64,000 nucleotides of DNA from Brienomyrus brachyistius (Eukaryota > Chordata > Actinopteri > Osteoglossiformes > Mormyridae), in the NCBI RefSeq assembly GCF_023856365.1, contig NC_064539.1, forward strand, positions 30,802,118 to 30,866,117, written 5' to 3'. Shown piece by piece: positions 43,331-54,815 of this stretch. The position numbers and the translations under genes were made by a program. How positions within the stretch are numbered: the stretch's first letter is position 1; each line of letters begins with the position of its first letter. Below the pieces are notes generated by a model. The model had not been told where the DNA came from and did no database searches. It worked only from the letters and a program-made list of their open reading frames with translations.

Positions 43331-44278
43331 GCAAAGCCTAGGTAGATCACTGTTTTAAATTCATCAGACCCGTGTGGCCGACAACAATGTCTAATATAAC
43401 TAACATAGTTCAACATTGTACAAATATTACTGCAGATTTTTAACGAATCCCAGCATTTGTTTAACTGTAGATCTTGTCTTATGGTTGACTTTCATTCCGT
43501 AGCCAAGATGAATACAGAAGAGGCACGTCACAGGGGTGGGGGGGTCGCCCATCAGAAGCCCTTCTTTTACTAAAGGAGCAGTGATTGGAAGGCATCTAGG
43601 CATTCAATGTATTAGTAATTCCTGCAAAATCTCGGGAATTATATTAATTCATTTTGGTAAACCATTCAGTGCCGTCACCATAAAACATTTCTGTAATAAA
43701 TGGTAAACCTGGAATTTGATGGAACTATCTTTTAATTATTCTCAGATGCTTATATCGAGGGAAAAAAATATAGTATTCCAATAATATATAGTAGTCCAAT
43801 AAATGCTTGTTATATAAGTGGCTTCCAGCAGGAAACAGTGGAGGGCAATAAATAGAGTTTGTGAAGGAATGAGGGCAAATCCATGGTGCGTGATGTTTGA
43901 AATAAGAGGCTGAGAATAGGTGTTGAACTATATAGGATGAACTTTAGTTTAATTTGACTGATTCTAGGTGAAAATTATTGAATAAATCATAGAGTGGGAC
44001 GGGGGCATGATTAAAGGTGAATGTATAGGGGGTTGATTCTTTACTGGGGGGCAGATGGCAAACTATTCATGACTTAAGCCCATAAATAATATTTATTTGG
44101 GGGGGGCTAAAAATCCTACCGACGCCCCTGTACTGGGATGAGAAACAGTAACCCTTCACCAGGAAGTGACAGAATATCACAGTGGAGAAGAATTTCTGCT
44201 CTTATCTCTTGAAGAAATGAGCAAGAAATGATCAAACTGACTAACTCTACTGAGACAGCCTCAGAACAGGTTTAAAGC
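43331..44278. other. Upstream region of gene F, no leader exon found
   Basis: Conserved upstream blocks and the leader exon seen before B, E, G and H are not present. Only the last bases (ACAGGTTTAAAGCATGTTC) match the others. A fish repeat fragment with CTACCGACGCCCCTG lies at 44116-44131. Confidence 0.45.
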
Positions 44279-44338
44279 ATGTTCTTCATCCCTTTCTGCT
44301 CACAGATGTTCCCCTGCATGGCTGTGCCCAGCTGCAGC

Positions 44339-44443
44339 ATGGACCAGAAACCTCCCCAGCTAAGTGTGGCAGATGTGAAGGAGGAAGTGCAGGACATCCT
44401 CATATCGGATGTGGACGGGGCCGGGCACAGCAGCTCTGACAAG
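44339..44443 (+). CDS. Zinc-finger gene F, coding exon 1
   Basis: Thirty-five codons ending SSSDK with donor GACAAG|GTGAAA, after the acceptor CTGCTCACAG at 44305. Changes in the usual leader created two upstream in-frame ATGs (44306 and 44318), so the protein could start MFPCMAVPSCS before MDQKPPQ. I keep the conserved start, because all other copies begin there. Confidence 0.8.
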
Positions 44444-44561
44444 GTGAAATGGAGCGCTGCTGGTGTGGGGCCCAGCTGCCTTACTTGTTAGTATCCAGGC
44501 AACTGCATGAACCTTGACCTTTCTGAAGTCATCTTGGATTTTTAACAGTCTCTGTCTCCAG

Positions 44562-44752
44562 CCATGTAACTATGACAGTGAATCTGCATCTAAACACCTT
44601 CACAGGCCTGCTGCCATGTCAGCTGTGCTTTTACCCTGTAGTACCTTCAGCAGTGAGCTGCTTAGATGGATTAGGAGTGGAGAGAGAGCAACAGCTTGAG
44701 GGCAGCTTGTGTTCAGTATCAGTCAGGAACAATGTCTCCTGTATGATGCCTG
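44562..44752 (+). other. Exon-like block between exons 1 and 2, gene F copy
   Basis: Starts after CTGTCTCCAG and ends GATGCCTG|GTAAAG, the best donor among the copies. One frame (MTVNLHLNTFTGLL...NNVSCMMP) is open throughout, but it is not the frame reached from exon 1. Confidence 0.45.
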
Positions 44753-44876
44753 GTAAAGACATTGGTAGACCTGGCCCTGCTTCTTTGTGTGATGCTGAAA
44801 CATGTTGCTTTCAGTCACATAGACCAGACAAACTATTTATAGAAGAATTTTATTGACTCTCTCCTCTCTTCTGTAG

Positions 44877-44991
44877 AAAGCAGAGAGTACAGTGTGTCCC
44901 GTCTTTCATGGGGAGGTGAAAGAAGAAACAATGTTTCAGGACGTGACTGAGGAGAAGCTGGCTGGGAGTGTCAGACCTCTAAATGACCCAG
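44877..44991 (+). CDS. Zinc-finger gene F, coding exon 2
   Basis: 115 bases after TCTTCTGTAG, a weaker acceptor than the CCTCAG elsewhere. It encodes KAESTVCPVFHGEVKEETM and ends SVRPLNDP, one codon longer than usual. The donor is CCCAG|GTGGCT. Confidence 0.8.
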
Positions 44992-45888
44992 GTGGCTATA
45001 GAAAAATCTTTTACCTTCCAGAAAATTCCACATGCTGCATCACACAGATATCTAGTGCTTTGTACAGTGTTACTGAATTCTTGCTCTGTTATGGTGCTTT
45101 TCGACTGACGTACAGGAACCAAGCCGTACCTGACCTATAGCACGAAGACATATTAGTTATAGTGCAGCTCCAGCTTGTTTTGATTTTCCAGTACAGAAGG
45201 GTCAGCTCAGTAAAGGTATTGCTGTGTTTTGAGAGCAATTGTGATGTAAAACCGAAGCATCGCCTATTTACTGTTCCCATGTTGTTTACCATGATTTACT
45301 CTGTGCTAATGCTGCGTTCCGTTTACCTCAGACGTCAAAAGTTGGAGCTGGAACTGACATCACGCCCGATCTAACTGTATTTCAGTACAAGAAGTTATAA
45401 CGTCATTTAGCAAAACCAGTTCTAGACAAGTTCATTGTTAACCATTGTTAGCAGTACCAGTTGATGATAATGCATCATATGGTATTTTGCCCATACAAAC
45501 ACCATAGCAACATGACCACAAACAATACTTTGTGTATGACTAATTTAATGAGACACAAGGCATAAGTGCTAATAGATAGTATATAATTACAGTGTTGACT
45601 TCTGCTGATAAATAGCACCGCCATTTTGAATTCTGAGATCGGGGTTGTAGAGCAGGGGTGGTAAGTCTTACCAGCAAAGGGCCGGTGTGTATGCAGGTTT
45701 TTAGGGTAACCTTTAGGTCAGCTGTTCACACCCAGGTAAGATTTCCCACCCCCGTTATAGAGGCTCCTCTGACTATCCGAGTTGGAACTCCGACTGCAGG
45801 GGGTGTTTATTTCTCCTGAATCCATCACTTTTGTTCCTATGACCTCATTCCAAACTTATGCTTGATCTTCTCTGTCCCTATTATTCAG
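44992..45888 (+). other. Intron 2 of gene F, enlarged
   Basis: About 900 bases. The stretch 45650-45750, with CAGGGGTGGTAAGTCTTACC and GTAAGATTTCCCACCCC, has inverted ends and looks like a hAT-type MITE relic. The rest is unrecognised. Confidence 0.5.
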
Positions 45889-47888
45889 ACCAAGATGTCA
45901 TACCAGGGAGGAGAGTGAACAAGTTCCCCTGTTCTCACTGTACCATGTCATACACGTCAGAGACTTACCTCCATAGACACATCAAGAAGTCTCACCCTGA
46001 AATGTTTAGCCCTAGTATGATACTGAAAATTCACTGGTGCTCCCATTGTGGAAAGAGCTTCAGTCATTTACAAACCCTAAACAAGCACCAGCAGATTCAC
46101 ACAAATGAGAAATCTTACCAGTGCTCCCAATGTGTGAAGAGTTTCAGTCATGCAGGACACCTAAACAGCCACCAGTGGATTCATACAGTGGAGAAGCCCT
46201 ACCAGTGCTCCCAATGTGCAAAACGTTTTCGCCAAGTAAGCGAGTTAAAGACACATCAACGAATTCACACTGGAGAAAAGCCTTTTCACTGCTCAGAATG
46301 TGGTAAGAGTTTCAGTCAGTCAGGTCACCTAACAGCACACCAACGAACTCACACGGGAGAGAGGCCCTACCAGTGCTCCCAGTGTGGGAAGAGCTTCAGA
46401 CATTTAGGAACACTAAACAAGCACCAGCAGATTCACACAAATGAGAAATCTTACCAGTGCTCCCAATTTGTGAAGAGTTTCAGTCTTGTAGGACACCTAA
46501 ACAGCCACCAGTGGATTCATACAGTGGAGAAGCCCTACCAGTGTTCCCAATGTGCAAAGAGTTTTCGCCAAGTAAGCGAGTTAAAGACACATCAACGAAT
46601 TCACACTGGAGAAAAGCCTTTTCACTGCTCAGAATGTGGTAAGAGTTTCAGTCAGTCAGGTCACCTAACAGCACACCAACGAACTCACACGGGAGAGAGG
46701 GCCTACCAGTGTTCCCAGTGTGGGAAGAGCTTCAGTCATTTAGGAACCCTAAACAAGCACCAACAGATTCACACAAATGGGAAATCGTACCAGTGTTCCC
46801 AATATGTGAAGAGTTTCAGTCTTGTAGGACACCCAAAGAGCCAACAGTGGATTCGCACAATGGAGAAGCCATACCAGTGCTCCCAATGTGCAAAGAGTTT
46901 TCGCCAATTAAGCGAGTTAAAGACACATCAGCGAATTCACACTGGAGAAAAACCTTATCATTGCTCAGAATGTGGTAAGAGTTTCAGTCAGTCAGGCCAC
47001 CTAAAGGCGCACCAACGAACTCACACAGGAGAGAGGCCCTACCAGTGCTCCCAGTGTGGGAAGAGCTTCAGTCATTTAGGAACCCTAAACAAGCACCAGC
47101 AAATTCATACAAATGAGAAGTTTTACCAGTGCTCCCAGTATGTCAAGAGTTCTAGTCTTGTAGGACACCTAAAGAGCCACCAGTGGATTCACACAATGGA
47201 GAAGCCATACCAGTGTTCCCAATGTGCAAAGAGTTTTCGCCAATTAAGCGAGTTAAAGACACATCAGAGAATTCACACTGGAGAAAAGCCATATCATTGC
47301 TTAGAATGTGGTAAGAGTTTCAGTCAGTCAGGCCACCTAAAGGCGCATCAGCGAACTCACACAGGAGAGAGGCCCTACCAGTGCTCCCAGTGTGGGAAGA
47401 GCTTCAGTCATTTAGGAACCCTAAACAAGCACAAGCAAATTCACACAGATGAAAAGCCCTACCAGTGTTCCCATTGTGTGAAGAGCTTTAGTCAATTAGC
47501 ATACCTGAAGAGCCACCAGCGGATTCACACAGGGGAGAAGCCATACCAGTGCTCCCAGTGTGACAAAAGGTTCAGTCAAGTAGGAGGCCTAAAGATTCAC
47601 CAGCGCATTCACACAGGGGAGAGGCCCTACCAGTGCTCCCAGTGTGGGAAGAGCTTCAGTAATTTAAGTGACCTAAACAAGCACCGGCAAATTCACACAG
47701 GTGAGAAATCCTACCAGTGCTTTCAGTGTGGGAAGAGCTTCAGTCGTTTAGATAAACTAAAGGAACACCAGCGGATTCACACAGGGGAGAGGCCCTACCA
47801 ATGCTCCTTCTGTACAAAGAGCTTCAGTCATTTAGGATACCTAAAAAAGCACCAGTGGATTCACACAGGGGAGAATGCTTACCAGTAA
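45889..47888 (+). CDS. Zinc-finger gene F, C2H2 array exon (23 fingers, four-finger repeats)
   Basis: The acceptor TTATTCAG gives [18 protein letters not shown] in phase 1. One proximal finger and 22 others are present. Fingers 3-18 are four tandem copies of a four-finger block of exactly 336 bases (starting about 46117, 46453, 46789 and 47125), with helices GHLNSH/GHLKSH, SELKTH, GHLTAH/GHLKAH and GTLNKH. The first finger of blocks 2-4 has lost zinc ligands: SQFVK, SQYVK (with HPKSQQWIR) and SQYVKSSS in place of SQCVKSFS. Fingers 19-23 are non-repeated. Linkers in the blocks are unusual (HTNEKSY, HTVEKPY, HTMEKPY). The frame ends ENAYQ-TAA inside what should be the next finger, 34 bases before a MITE. 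Confidence 0.9.
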
Positions 47889-47922
47889 AAATATATTTTT
47901 ATTAATTTATATAATTTAGTTT

Positions 47923-48254
47923 TACAGACACTCCTGTACTTACTCTACTTTCAATTTACGAACTTTCAGACATACGAATGAAGAGGCCTGTAAGTCCAAA
48001 TTGTGTTAATTGGGCTCCCGTTTCTTGTCTGCAACATCAATTTTTTTTCTGCGCACCAATTCTGCCTAGTATGACTTCTGGCCGCTACTCCCGCCGTGCA
48101 GCAGTGTAGCGTGCGTACTCCCAGCATCCTAGTTTTTTGTACTTGCATATACCCTTAAAAAGATGTGGAATAACGAGTTATTTCAAGTTATGAACATTTC
48201 AAGTTACGAATGGCTGTTTGGAACGTATCATTCGTAAGTAGAGGAGCGTTTGTA
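47923..48254. mobile_element. MITE with inverted ends, just after gene F
   Basis: TACAGACACTCCTGTACTT at the left mirrors AAGTAGAGGAGCGTTTGTA at the right. If TA is the target duplication, the ends are CAGACACTCC/GGAGCGTTTG, as for a Tc1/mariner-type MITE. The inside repeats TTACGAA/TTCGTAA motifs. A related end fragment lies at 51389-51411 and a short one near 6220. Confidence 0.6.
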
Positions 48255-49294
48255 TTTGGTAAAAAGATAAATAATGACTGTTTTTGTGGAATTTCTAGTA
48301 TTTTAGATTGTGCCTTTTTTAAATACTTTATTTGAATGTGTGTAAAGTTGACTGAATATCATGAAAATAATTGCCAAGTACTTGGTGTTATATGTTTTAC
48401 ATATATTACTCCATCAAATTAAAACTCAGCTGTATGAAAGGCCTCTACCACATCTTGTTCCGGCTGCAGCTAATCAGGCTGTAGTAGATGCTGTTTAGCT
48501 AACCACCCAGCACTCAGCATGGTATGCATTCTGCAGAATGATAATCCAGACACTAGTGCTCAGATGAGAGTGAGGAGAGGAGAGCTGGTGTCCAAAAGAT
48601 TGTTGACACTAGGGGCGGACATGACAAACTGGGAGATCTTTCTGTGTGTCTCAGTAAGACTTTCCACCCTAGTGCTTCTTCTCTGTTGGAGCTGGAATGA
48701 TCTGATGGGGCATATGAACTTCCTTTGCCATGTAAACTGACTACAGTGGAAGCAAAGAAGTGCATTGATGAGCCCATCGCAGTGAGAGAGTCATGCCCAG
48801 TACATAGGTGTGTGAAACAGTCGTGGAGGGGGCAGGATGGGTACATACACATCATGAGGGCGATTTCAGGGACAGAGAAGCAAGTTGCAAGGCCTTGTCC
48901 AAGAACGAGTCAAAGCACAACCTGGTGACCCTTGCTGTGTAAATATTTGTTTTTTTAGAGCCGATGTACTTTGTATTGTAATTACTATGTAATTCGTAAT
49001 TAAATTTTCTGCTTACTAGGGTATGTTTTATGCAGAGGAAATACATTTTTCATTACATTTCCTGACATTTTGAGAAGTACAAGTTACTATCGATTGTTTC
49101 TGAGAGAAATGTATGTGATTTTTAAACGTAGATGTACCAAGTGAAATGTTGTGCAATCACAAAATAACAGGACATTTTAATTCTTCACATCTAAAATGGC
49201 CAAGAAGCAAATAAATGATTTATGTCCAAGAACAAGTAAAAGCAAGACCTAATGAACCTTCTTTATTTATTTAAGTAATGTCATTACTTTGTAA
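48255..49294. other. Intergenic DNA, no gene seen
   Basis: The conserved 3' module is absent. Frames between 48519 and 48928 are short and have no recognisable similarity. Confidence 0.5.
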
Positions 49295-49660
49295 TGTAAC
49301 GTATTGCGTAAGACGTCGTGTGGTCATTGCGTCATTACGTCCAGACGTTATGTTCTGTTCAGCTGCGGAGTAGCAGGAAGGAATGTGAGGGATGTATGGT
49401 GAGTATCATGGACGGGCGATACCACTGGTTTTCTTTTCGATCCGTCACCGTATAATACCAAGGCTGGGATCCCGGTGCCGATATTCGGTGCCAGGATGAG
49501 CCTTTTCGGGGTCTAAAGCAAAATTTTACGGAAGCAATTTCCTACAAAAGAAAAGAGATAGTGATCACGTAATTAGGATATAGCAGGTCATAATTACGAT
49601 AAGGTGTCTGTTTATTTCGTTTGTGAATGCAGTGCACTTCGATCGTAAGTTTACAAGGTG
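49295..49660 (+). repeat. Intergenic repeat family, copy 7 (partial)
   Basis: Contains GTGAGTATCATGGACGGGCG, AAGGCTGGGATCCCGGTGCC and GCCTTTTCGGGGTCTAAAGC. It then continues with TTTTACGGAAGC and GTCATAATTACGATAAGGTG, a continuation shared only with copy 8. Confidence 0.6.
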
Positions 49661-52470
49661 AATCGTCTGTCAGTACCTACATCAATATTGCCTTATAAAA
49701 TACAAAACACTGTAGATGTAGATGTTATACCTATCACTAGCGCTAGATGTCAAAAATGAAAAGATAATGCGAAAAAGAAATTCATAACGATTAACCTACT
49801 CATGTGGAGATGATTATTGTCGTGCAGAACCACCGTTCTTTTGTGGACTTCACAATTTTACTTTTTACGTAATAGATTTCTGTAATACGTACTGTCATTA
49901 TATGTTAATGAGATAAATATGCCAATACGTGTTTTATGAATTTATGACTTCCCCTCATGAGAAAAAAAAATATTGAAAATAAAATCCGTGTTAAAGTCGC
50001 TGTCCAAACCCGTGTTTTTGGGGGATCGACTGTATTTATTTCATTACATACGGACATCACCGTACCATTAAGATGATAACATACGTTTATTCATAAGGTC
50101 CCGATGCACCGTGTTTGATGTCTGTAGCGAGGCGGTAACTTACAACATTCATCATTAATTGTTAATTCTAGCCGAATTATAAAAAGAGTTTCCGTCCGTC
50201 CCGTATAATATGTGAGGCAGCATTGTAATAAGGGACGGGTAACAGCCTTAACTGGCAGAAATCGAAGAGCCGGATTTTACTGCGAAGCTGAGCCAAATGA
50301 TCCCATCCCTGCCGCACAAATATACAGTATATGTATAATAATAGACAGTCTACATCGCAGTTTATACATCGCATAAAACACGTGCTAGGTGCTGAAGGCG
50401 TAGAGATTTGCGGAGGGATTTGTCCCCGTCCCATAATGTGCAGCCTGCTTGTAGATAATAACCGGACTGATGGGACAGGAGCTGATCCAGTCGTATTGCT
50501 GATATTTCTCATGGTTGTCCGGCCGGGTGCCGTCGGGGTCTGTTCTTGTTGCCCGAGGGAATATTTGTTGGTCACTGACGAGTTTCTGTGCCTGCAGAGA
50601 TACACGCACATCGCGAAGTATCGTTTGTTTTGTCGGAGAAACTGCTAATCATATAGCTGTCAAGTAATTCATCTCTTCTGTTTCAGACAAACATATTGAA
50701 TCCAAAGGTCTCTTAAAGGAAACGTTAATGAGGGACATATTACATTGCAGATGAATAGTTGCAGTTGATAGTAAATGTAAATATGAAATTTAAATCAGTC
50801 AGTTTACTATTATTCGTTATTAATGTATGTAGGCTTACTAAAGGTGTGAAGAGGAACACTACATACAGTATTGTGGAAAAGTCAAAGGAAGTATTTAAAG
50901 GTAATTATCTGGGTAGTAAATATATTCACTCAGAATAAAAAAACACATTTTAACCTAAGAATATATACATATTAAGAGTAACACAATAAATACTAATAAT
51001 AATTTCTTATGTTCTTCAGAAAGTCATCATATCCGGTTGGATGGCTAAAAGAACATCGCTCCAGTTCCCAAACCTCTCGGCACCTCAGCCTCACGAATAC
51101 AGTAAATGTTATCAAAGCTCACTGAATTTATTTTAAATAGTTTAAAAAGTCAGTGAGGTATTGATTTGCCAAACATGGTGTATCAATATGGTTCAGTCAA
51201 AACAAAAAAAAAATGTCAAGCTCTGCATTTTCCACACAGACGTTAGTGACGAGTTACTGAGCGACTGTGGGAGCGAGATTGACAGTGAGAAAGGGTGATG
51301 AGAGATGAGATGCATGACGCTGCCAGGCCGCCCCGCCCTTCCGTACAGTGTGTAATGCCAACTGTTCGGAGAGCTGGTCGTTAAGTAGGTAAGTAAGTGA
51401 GGAGTGTCTGTACTTTAAAATAAGGGAGTTTCTAAAGGACTTTTGTAAAAAAAAAAAAAAACAAACTGCGAAATAACCAGTGTCCTGTCAGAGAGAAACA
51501 ATAGGAGCGACTTTTACCTCATTTTACCTCAGCAAGTCAAAGAAAAAGATACTGACTTTGACAGATATTTTAGTTAAATTATCACAACCCAAACAGTTAC
51601 AGCCTTATTATTACATTATTCAGTTTTATATGGTCAACAAAAATATGTAGAAGATATGATTTTTTTCTCTTTTACAAATTTCAGTAGCTTTTCAGCCGAT
51701 TTCTGTTATTATATCATCTCAGTATAAACTTCTGAGATTATACAGTAGACCCCTAGTCCAATTTAATAAAAAGATTTTAAAATAATTTTAAAAAATTACC
51801 TCAATTTAGGAATAACAGAGAAAGACACCACATTTCTGACTTCTGCCTCTGTTTTGAAGTATGAGTTCTCACGCTTTTTTTCTCTGAATTTAACGTGAAT
51901 CTTGTGCAGCCCGCTGGGGTAGTCAAGTGCCGCTTTGTGTTCATTTACATGTTGAATAAACAGCAGAACTTGTTTGAAATAAAATTTAACATTATTTTCA
52001 TTTACAGTATGTAGGTGCCCTCTTGCGGTATAATTGATCATAAATATACACAACAAGCAAAGTGTTGCCCTAACAGGGTAGCTGATTATCGCATTAAAGC
52101 CATAGTACACAGTTTACAACCAGAAGCAGAACATATCAGCCTCCTATTTTGCATTTTATTAAACCTCTTCATTTACTCCTTGTAGTCTTTGCATGAATCC
52201 ACTCCGACTGACTTGGCCATTGAATACCCTTACATTGACTCATCTCTTGTACAAATTCACCACATCTAGTCAGTAACATGAATTATTTTTTAAGCGCCTA
52301 TCAGATGAAGTCTGCACTTTTTCACCTGCCCTCACCATCATCCTCCTCGCAAACTCGCTTGGTAAAGTAATCGCAGATCCTGCGAGCTGAATTTGCAAAG
52401 CCGCAAGTTAATTTAGGAAACCTATTTAAGAAACTATACGCGCGTGGATGGAAATATATTCTATACTCAC
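49661..52470. other. Intergenic DNA, no gene seen
   Basis: AT-rich, with A runs at 49966 and 51452 and a MITE end fragment near 51390-51411. Overlapping frames at 50177-50648 have no recognisable family and no splice or codon pattern to support them. Confidence 0.5.
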
Positions 52471-52640
52471 CTGTTTGAAGAGCCACAAAATATTCAGGGC
52501 TGCCGGACACACGGGGAATAAAAAGATGCTGTTTCGAGGAAAATTCCGGCACTCCTCTTCCTCTTTGGCCGTTCCCGGGGCACAGTGCTCATGATGGTAG
52601 TGTTTTGCCATATTGGGAATACTGACATGGTGACGTAATG
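52471..52640 (-). other. Candidate single exon of an unknown gene
   Basis: On the minus strand a CTGCACTTGCAG acceptor is followed by 170 bases with one open frame, and CTTCAAACAG|GTGAGTATAG is a strong donor. The frame includes MAKHYHHEHC, KEEEECRNFP and a hydrophobic FLFPVCPAALNILWLF. I do not recognise it, and no neighbouring exon was found. It could be chance. Confidence 0.25.
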
Positions 52641-53316
52641 CTGCAAGTGCAGCTAAAAATAACAGAAATCTACTGAGAACTGGAAGGTATTTTTTTCCTG
52701 AAGATACCCAGCAGAGTTTTGCCAAACGCTGGATGCGCCACGTAATTCTCTGTCCAGGAAAAACACGGGTCATGTGTGAGCGACGGTGCTGACATTAAAG
52801 TGGGAATTGGACCAGATAATTGTGCCAGCTGGGATGGGAATGAAGGTGTTCGGCCAGGTGTCACGGTCATCGGCAGCACTGCAGACTGTCCGGTCTAATC
52901 CCACACCTCTTCATAGACACCTTAATCTGCTCTTTAAACCTTTTATTCTGCCCACCTGCTGAGCATTGACCATGATGTAATCGTCCGTAAAACTCGGCGG
53001 GGCTGTTGGTTCTGAGGCATCCTTATTACACAGCAAAACGGTTGTAGCTGATTTTGGGTGATTTTGTCCTCCATTCAACCGCGGTGCATCAGACCCAGGC
53101 TGCAATGCAGGGACCCTATAATGAACTGTAACCTAATGTAGCGATTGTAGGTGACCCAGAATTCCGGGCCATGGAGGAATGGATGTGCAGACAGTTTGAT
53201 GAACAGATACCTTGGTGTGCAGGTTGAGGTTCTTGTTTTGGAGACCCAAAGACCCGTTGCTGTAATGACTTGTTTTTAGTTTGATGTGAACGTCAAAGCA
53301 AGTTTCTTTTTTTTAG
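52641..53316. other. Upstream region of gene G
   Basis: From about 53170 (GGATGTGCAGACAGTTTGAT, GAGGTTCTTGTTTTG) it aligns with 62285-62345 upstream of gene H. The rest is unrecognised. Confidence 0.45.
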
Positions 53317-53435
53317 CTGCATCCAGAACCAGAGACAGGAAATGAGAAGCATTTACTAACAGAGCAGCGTGAAAGTGACCTGTGGGCTTCTCAGCAAAGC
53401 CACAGGAAGGCTGGCTGCACTAAAACCCTAAGCAG
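53317..53435 (+). other. Untranslated leader exon, gene G (probable)
   Basis: 119 bases after TTTTTTTTAG, ending CCTAAGCAG|GTAAGT. Contains GAAATGAGAAGCATTTAC and CACAGGAAGGCTGGCTGCAC, matching genes E and H. Confidence 0.55.
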
Positions 53436-53905
53436 GTAAGTTCAGCTTTAGTTTTGTTATTTCAGGTCAGGCCATGGACATGTAGAGTAGAGGCAGCTCC
53501 AGCCTCCAGGACTGCATCCTCTTCATAAGTCCATCCAGCTGTGATGATGGGACTTCATTTTCTGTTTGCACAATTATAAAGGAATTCTGCGTTTTTCACA
53601 TGTCCTGTTACTCTGCTGTGCTATTATTGCCATTTATTGAGTGTCTCTGCAGTTGACTGATAACAGGCACAGAGTCCCATCCCACAGAGTCACACATGGC
53701 TACATTAGGCAGGACAAGTTTCCAGATACTTCGGATCTTCATCCTGATGACCCAGTTAGAGCAGAGCTGAGAGCTCAGAGTCTGATGCTGCAGGACAGAT
53801 ACCTCGTGTGTGTTATGATTCTGCTAAATGAACAACTTCAGTACATATTCATCATTCCCTTTCTGCTCACAGACGTCCCCCTGCAGGGCTGTGCCCAGCT
53901 GCAGC

Positions 53906-54010
53906 ATGGACCAGAAACCTCCCCAGCTAAGTGTGGCAGATGTGAAGGAGGAAGTGCAGGACGTCCTCATATCGGATGTGAACGGGGCCGGGAACAGCAG
54001 CCCTGACAAG
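53906..54010 (+). CDS. Zinc-finger gene G, coding exon 1
   Basis: Thirty-five codons after CTGCTCACAG (53872), with D-to-N and H-to-N changes (SDVNGAGNSSPDK). The VKEE motif and the GACAAG|GTGAAA donor are kept. The following intron is only 221 bases because most of the exon-like block is deleted. Confidence 0.85.
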
Positions 54011-54231
54011 GTGAAATGGAGCAAGATGAGATGAGAATTTTAAACAGTCTCTGTGTCCTGCCTGTGTTCAATATCAGTCAGGAAAATAGTCTCCTGTATG
54101 ATGCCTGGTAATGACATTGGTAAACCTGGCCCTGCCTCTGTGTGTGATGTTGAAACATGTTGCTTTCAGTCCCATAGACCAGATTAACTCTGTACAGAAT
54201 AATTTTATTGACTCTATTCTCTTTTCCTCAG

Positions 54232-54343
54232 AATGCAGAGAGTACAGTGTGTCCCGTCTTTAATGGGGGGGTGAAAGAAGAAACAGTGTTTCAGGACGTG
54301 ACTGAGGAGAAGCTGGATGGGAGTGTCAGACCTCCAATCCCAG
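54232..54343 (+). CDS. Zinc-finger gene G, coding exon 2
   Basis: 112 bases after TTTTCCTCAG. The peptide NAESTVCPVFNGG...KLDGSVRPPIP keeps VKEE. The donor is CCCAG|GTGACT. Confidence 0.85.
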
Positions 54344-54486
54344 GTGACTATAGAAACATATGTATGTTTACAGAAAAATCCACATGCTGCATCACACAGA
54401 TACGTATCTAGACCTCTGTGCAAGCTGTTTTACTGAATTCTTGATCATGGATTGATTTCCCCTGATTCCATCACTTTTGTTCCCAT

Positions 54487-54760
54487 TTCATCCATCGATC
54501 CATTTTCCAAACTGCTTATCCTACTGGGTCACGGGGGGTCCGGAGCCTATCCCGGAAGCAATGGGCACGAGGCAGGGAACAACCCAGGATGGGGAGCCAG
54601 CCCATCGCAGGGCACACTCACACACCATTCACTCACACATGCACACCTACGGGCAATTTAGCAACTCCAATTAGCCTCAGCATGTTTTTGGACTGTGGGG
54701 GGAAACCGGAGTACCCGGAGGAAACCCCACGACGACATGGGGAGAACATGCAAACTCCCC
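54487..54760. mobile_element. LINE-type repeat in intron 2 of gene G
   Basis: CATCCATCGATCCATTTTCC is followed by GGTCACGGGGGGTCCGGAGC, GAACAACCCAGGATGG, GCACACTCACACACCATTCA, GGGCAATTTAGCAACTCCAA and GGGGAGAACATGCAAACTCC. This is a very common fish repeat. It ends about 50 bases before the array exon, so it also contains the spurious methionine at 54695. Confidence 0.75.
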
Positions 54761-54815
54761 CATTTCATTTGCTCCCTAATTTTATCTTTACTCCTATTAA
54801 TTTCTCATTTTTCAG

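Noticed and set aside
50177..50648. Overlapping frames of 105 and 144 codons on both strands
   Set aside because: No recognisable domain, no conserved counterpart in other units and no splice pattern; probably chance.
54695..54815. Methionine at 54695 as the start of gene G
   Set aside because: It lies inside a dispersed repeat in the intron. The conserved acceptor at 54815 and the phase-1 junction show that this is not coding. The same applies to 26916 in gene D and 19962 in gene C.
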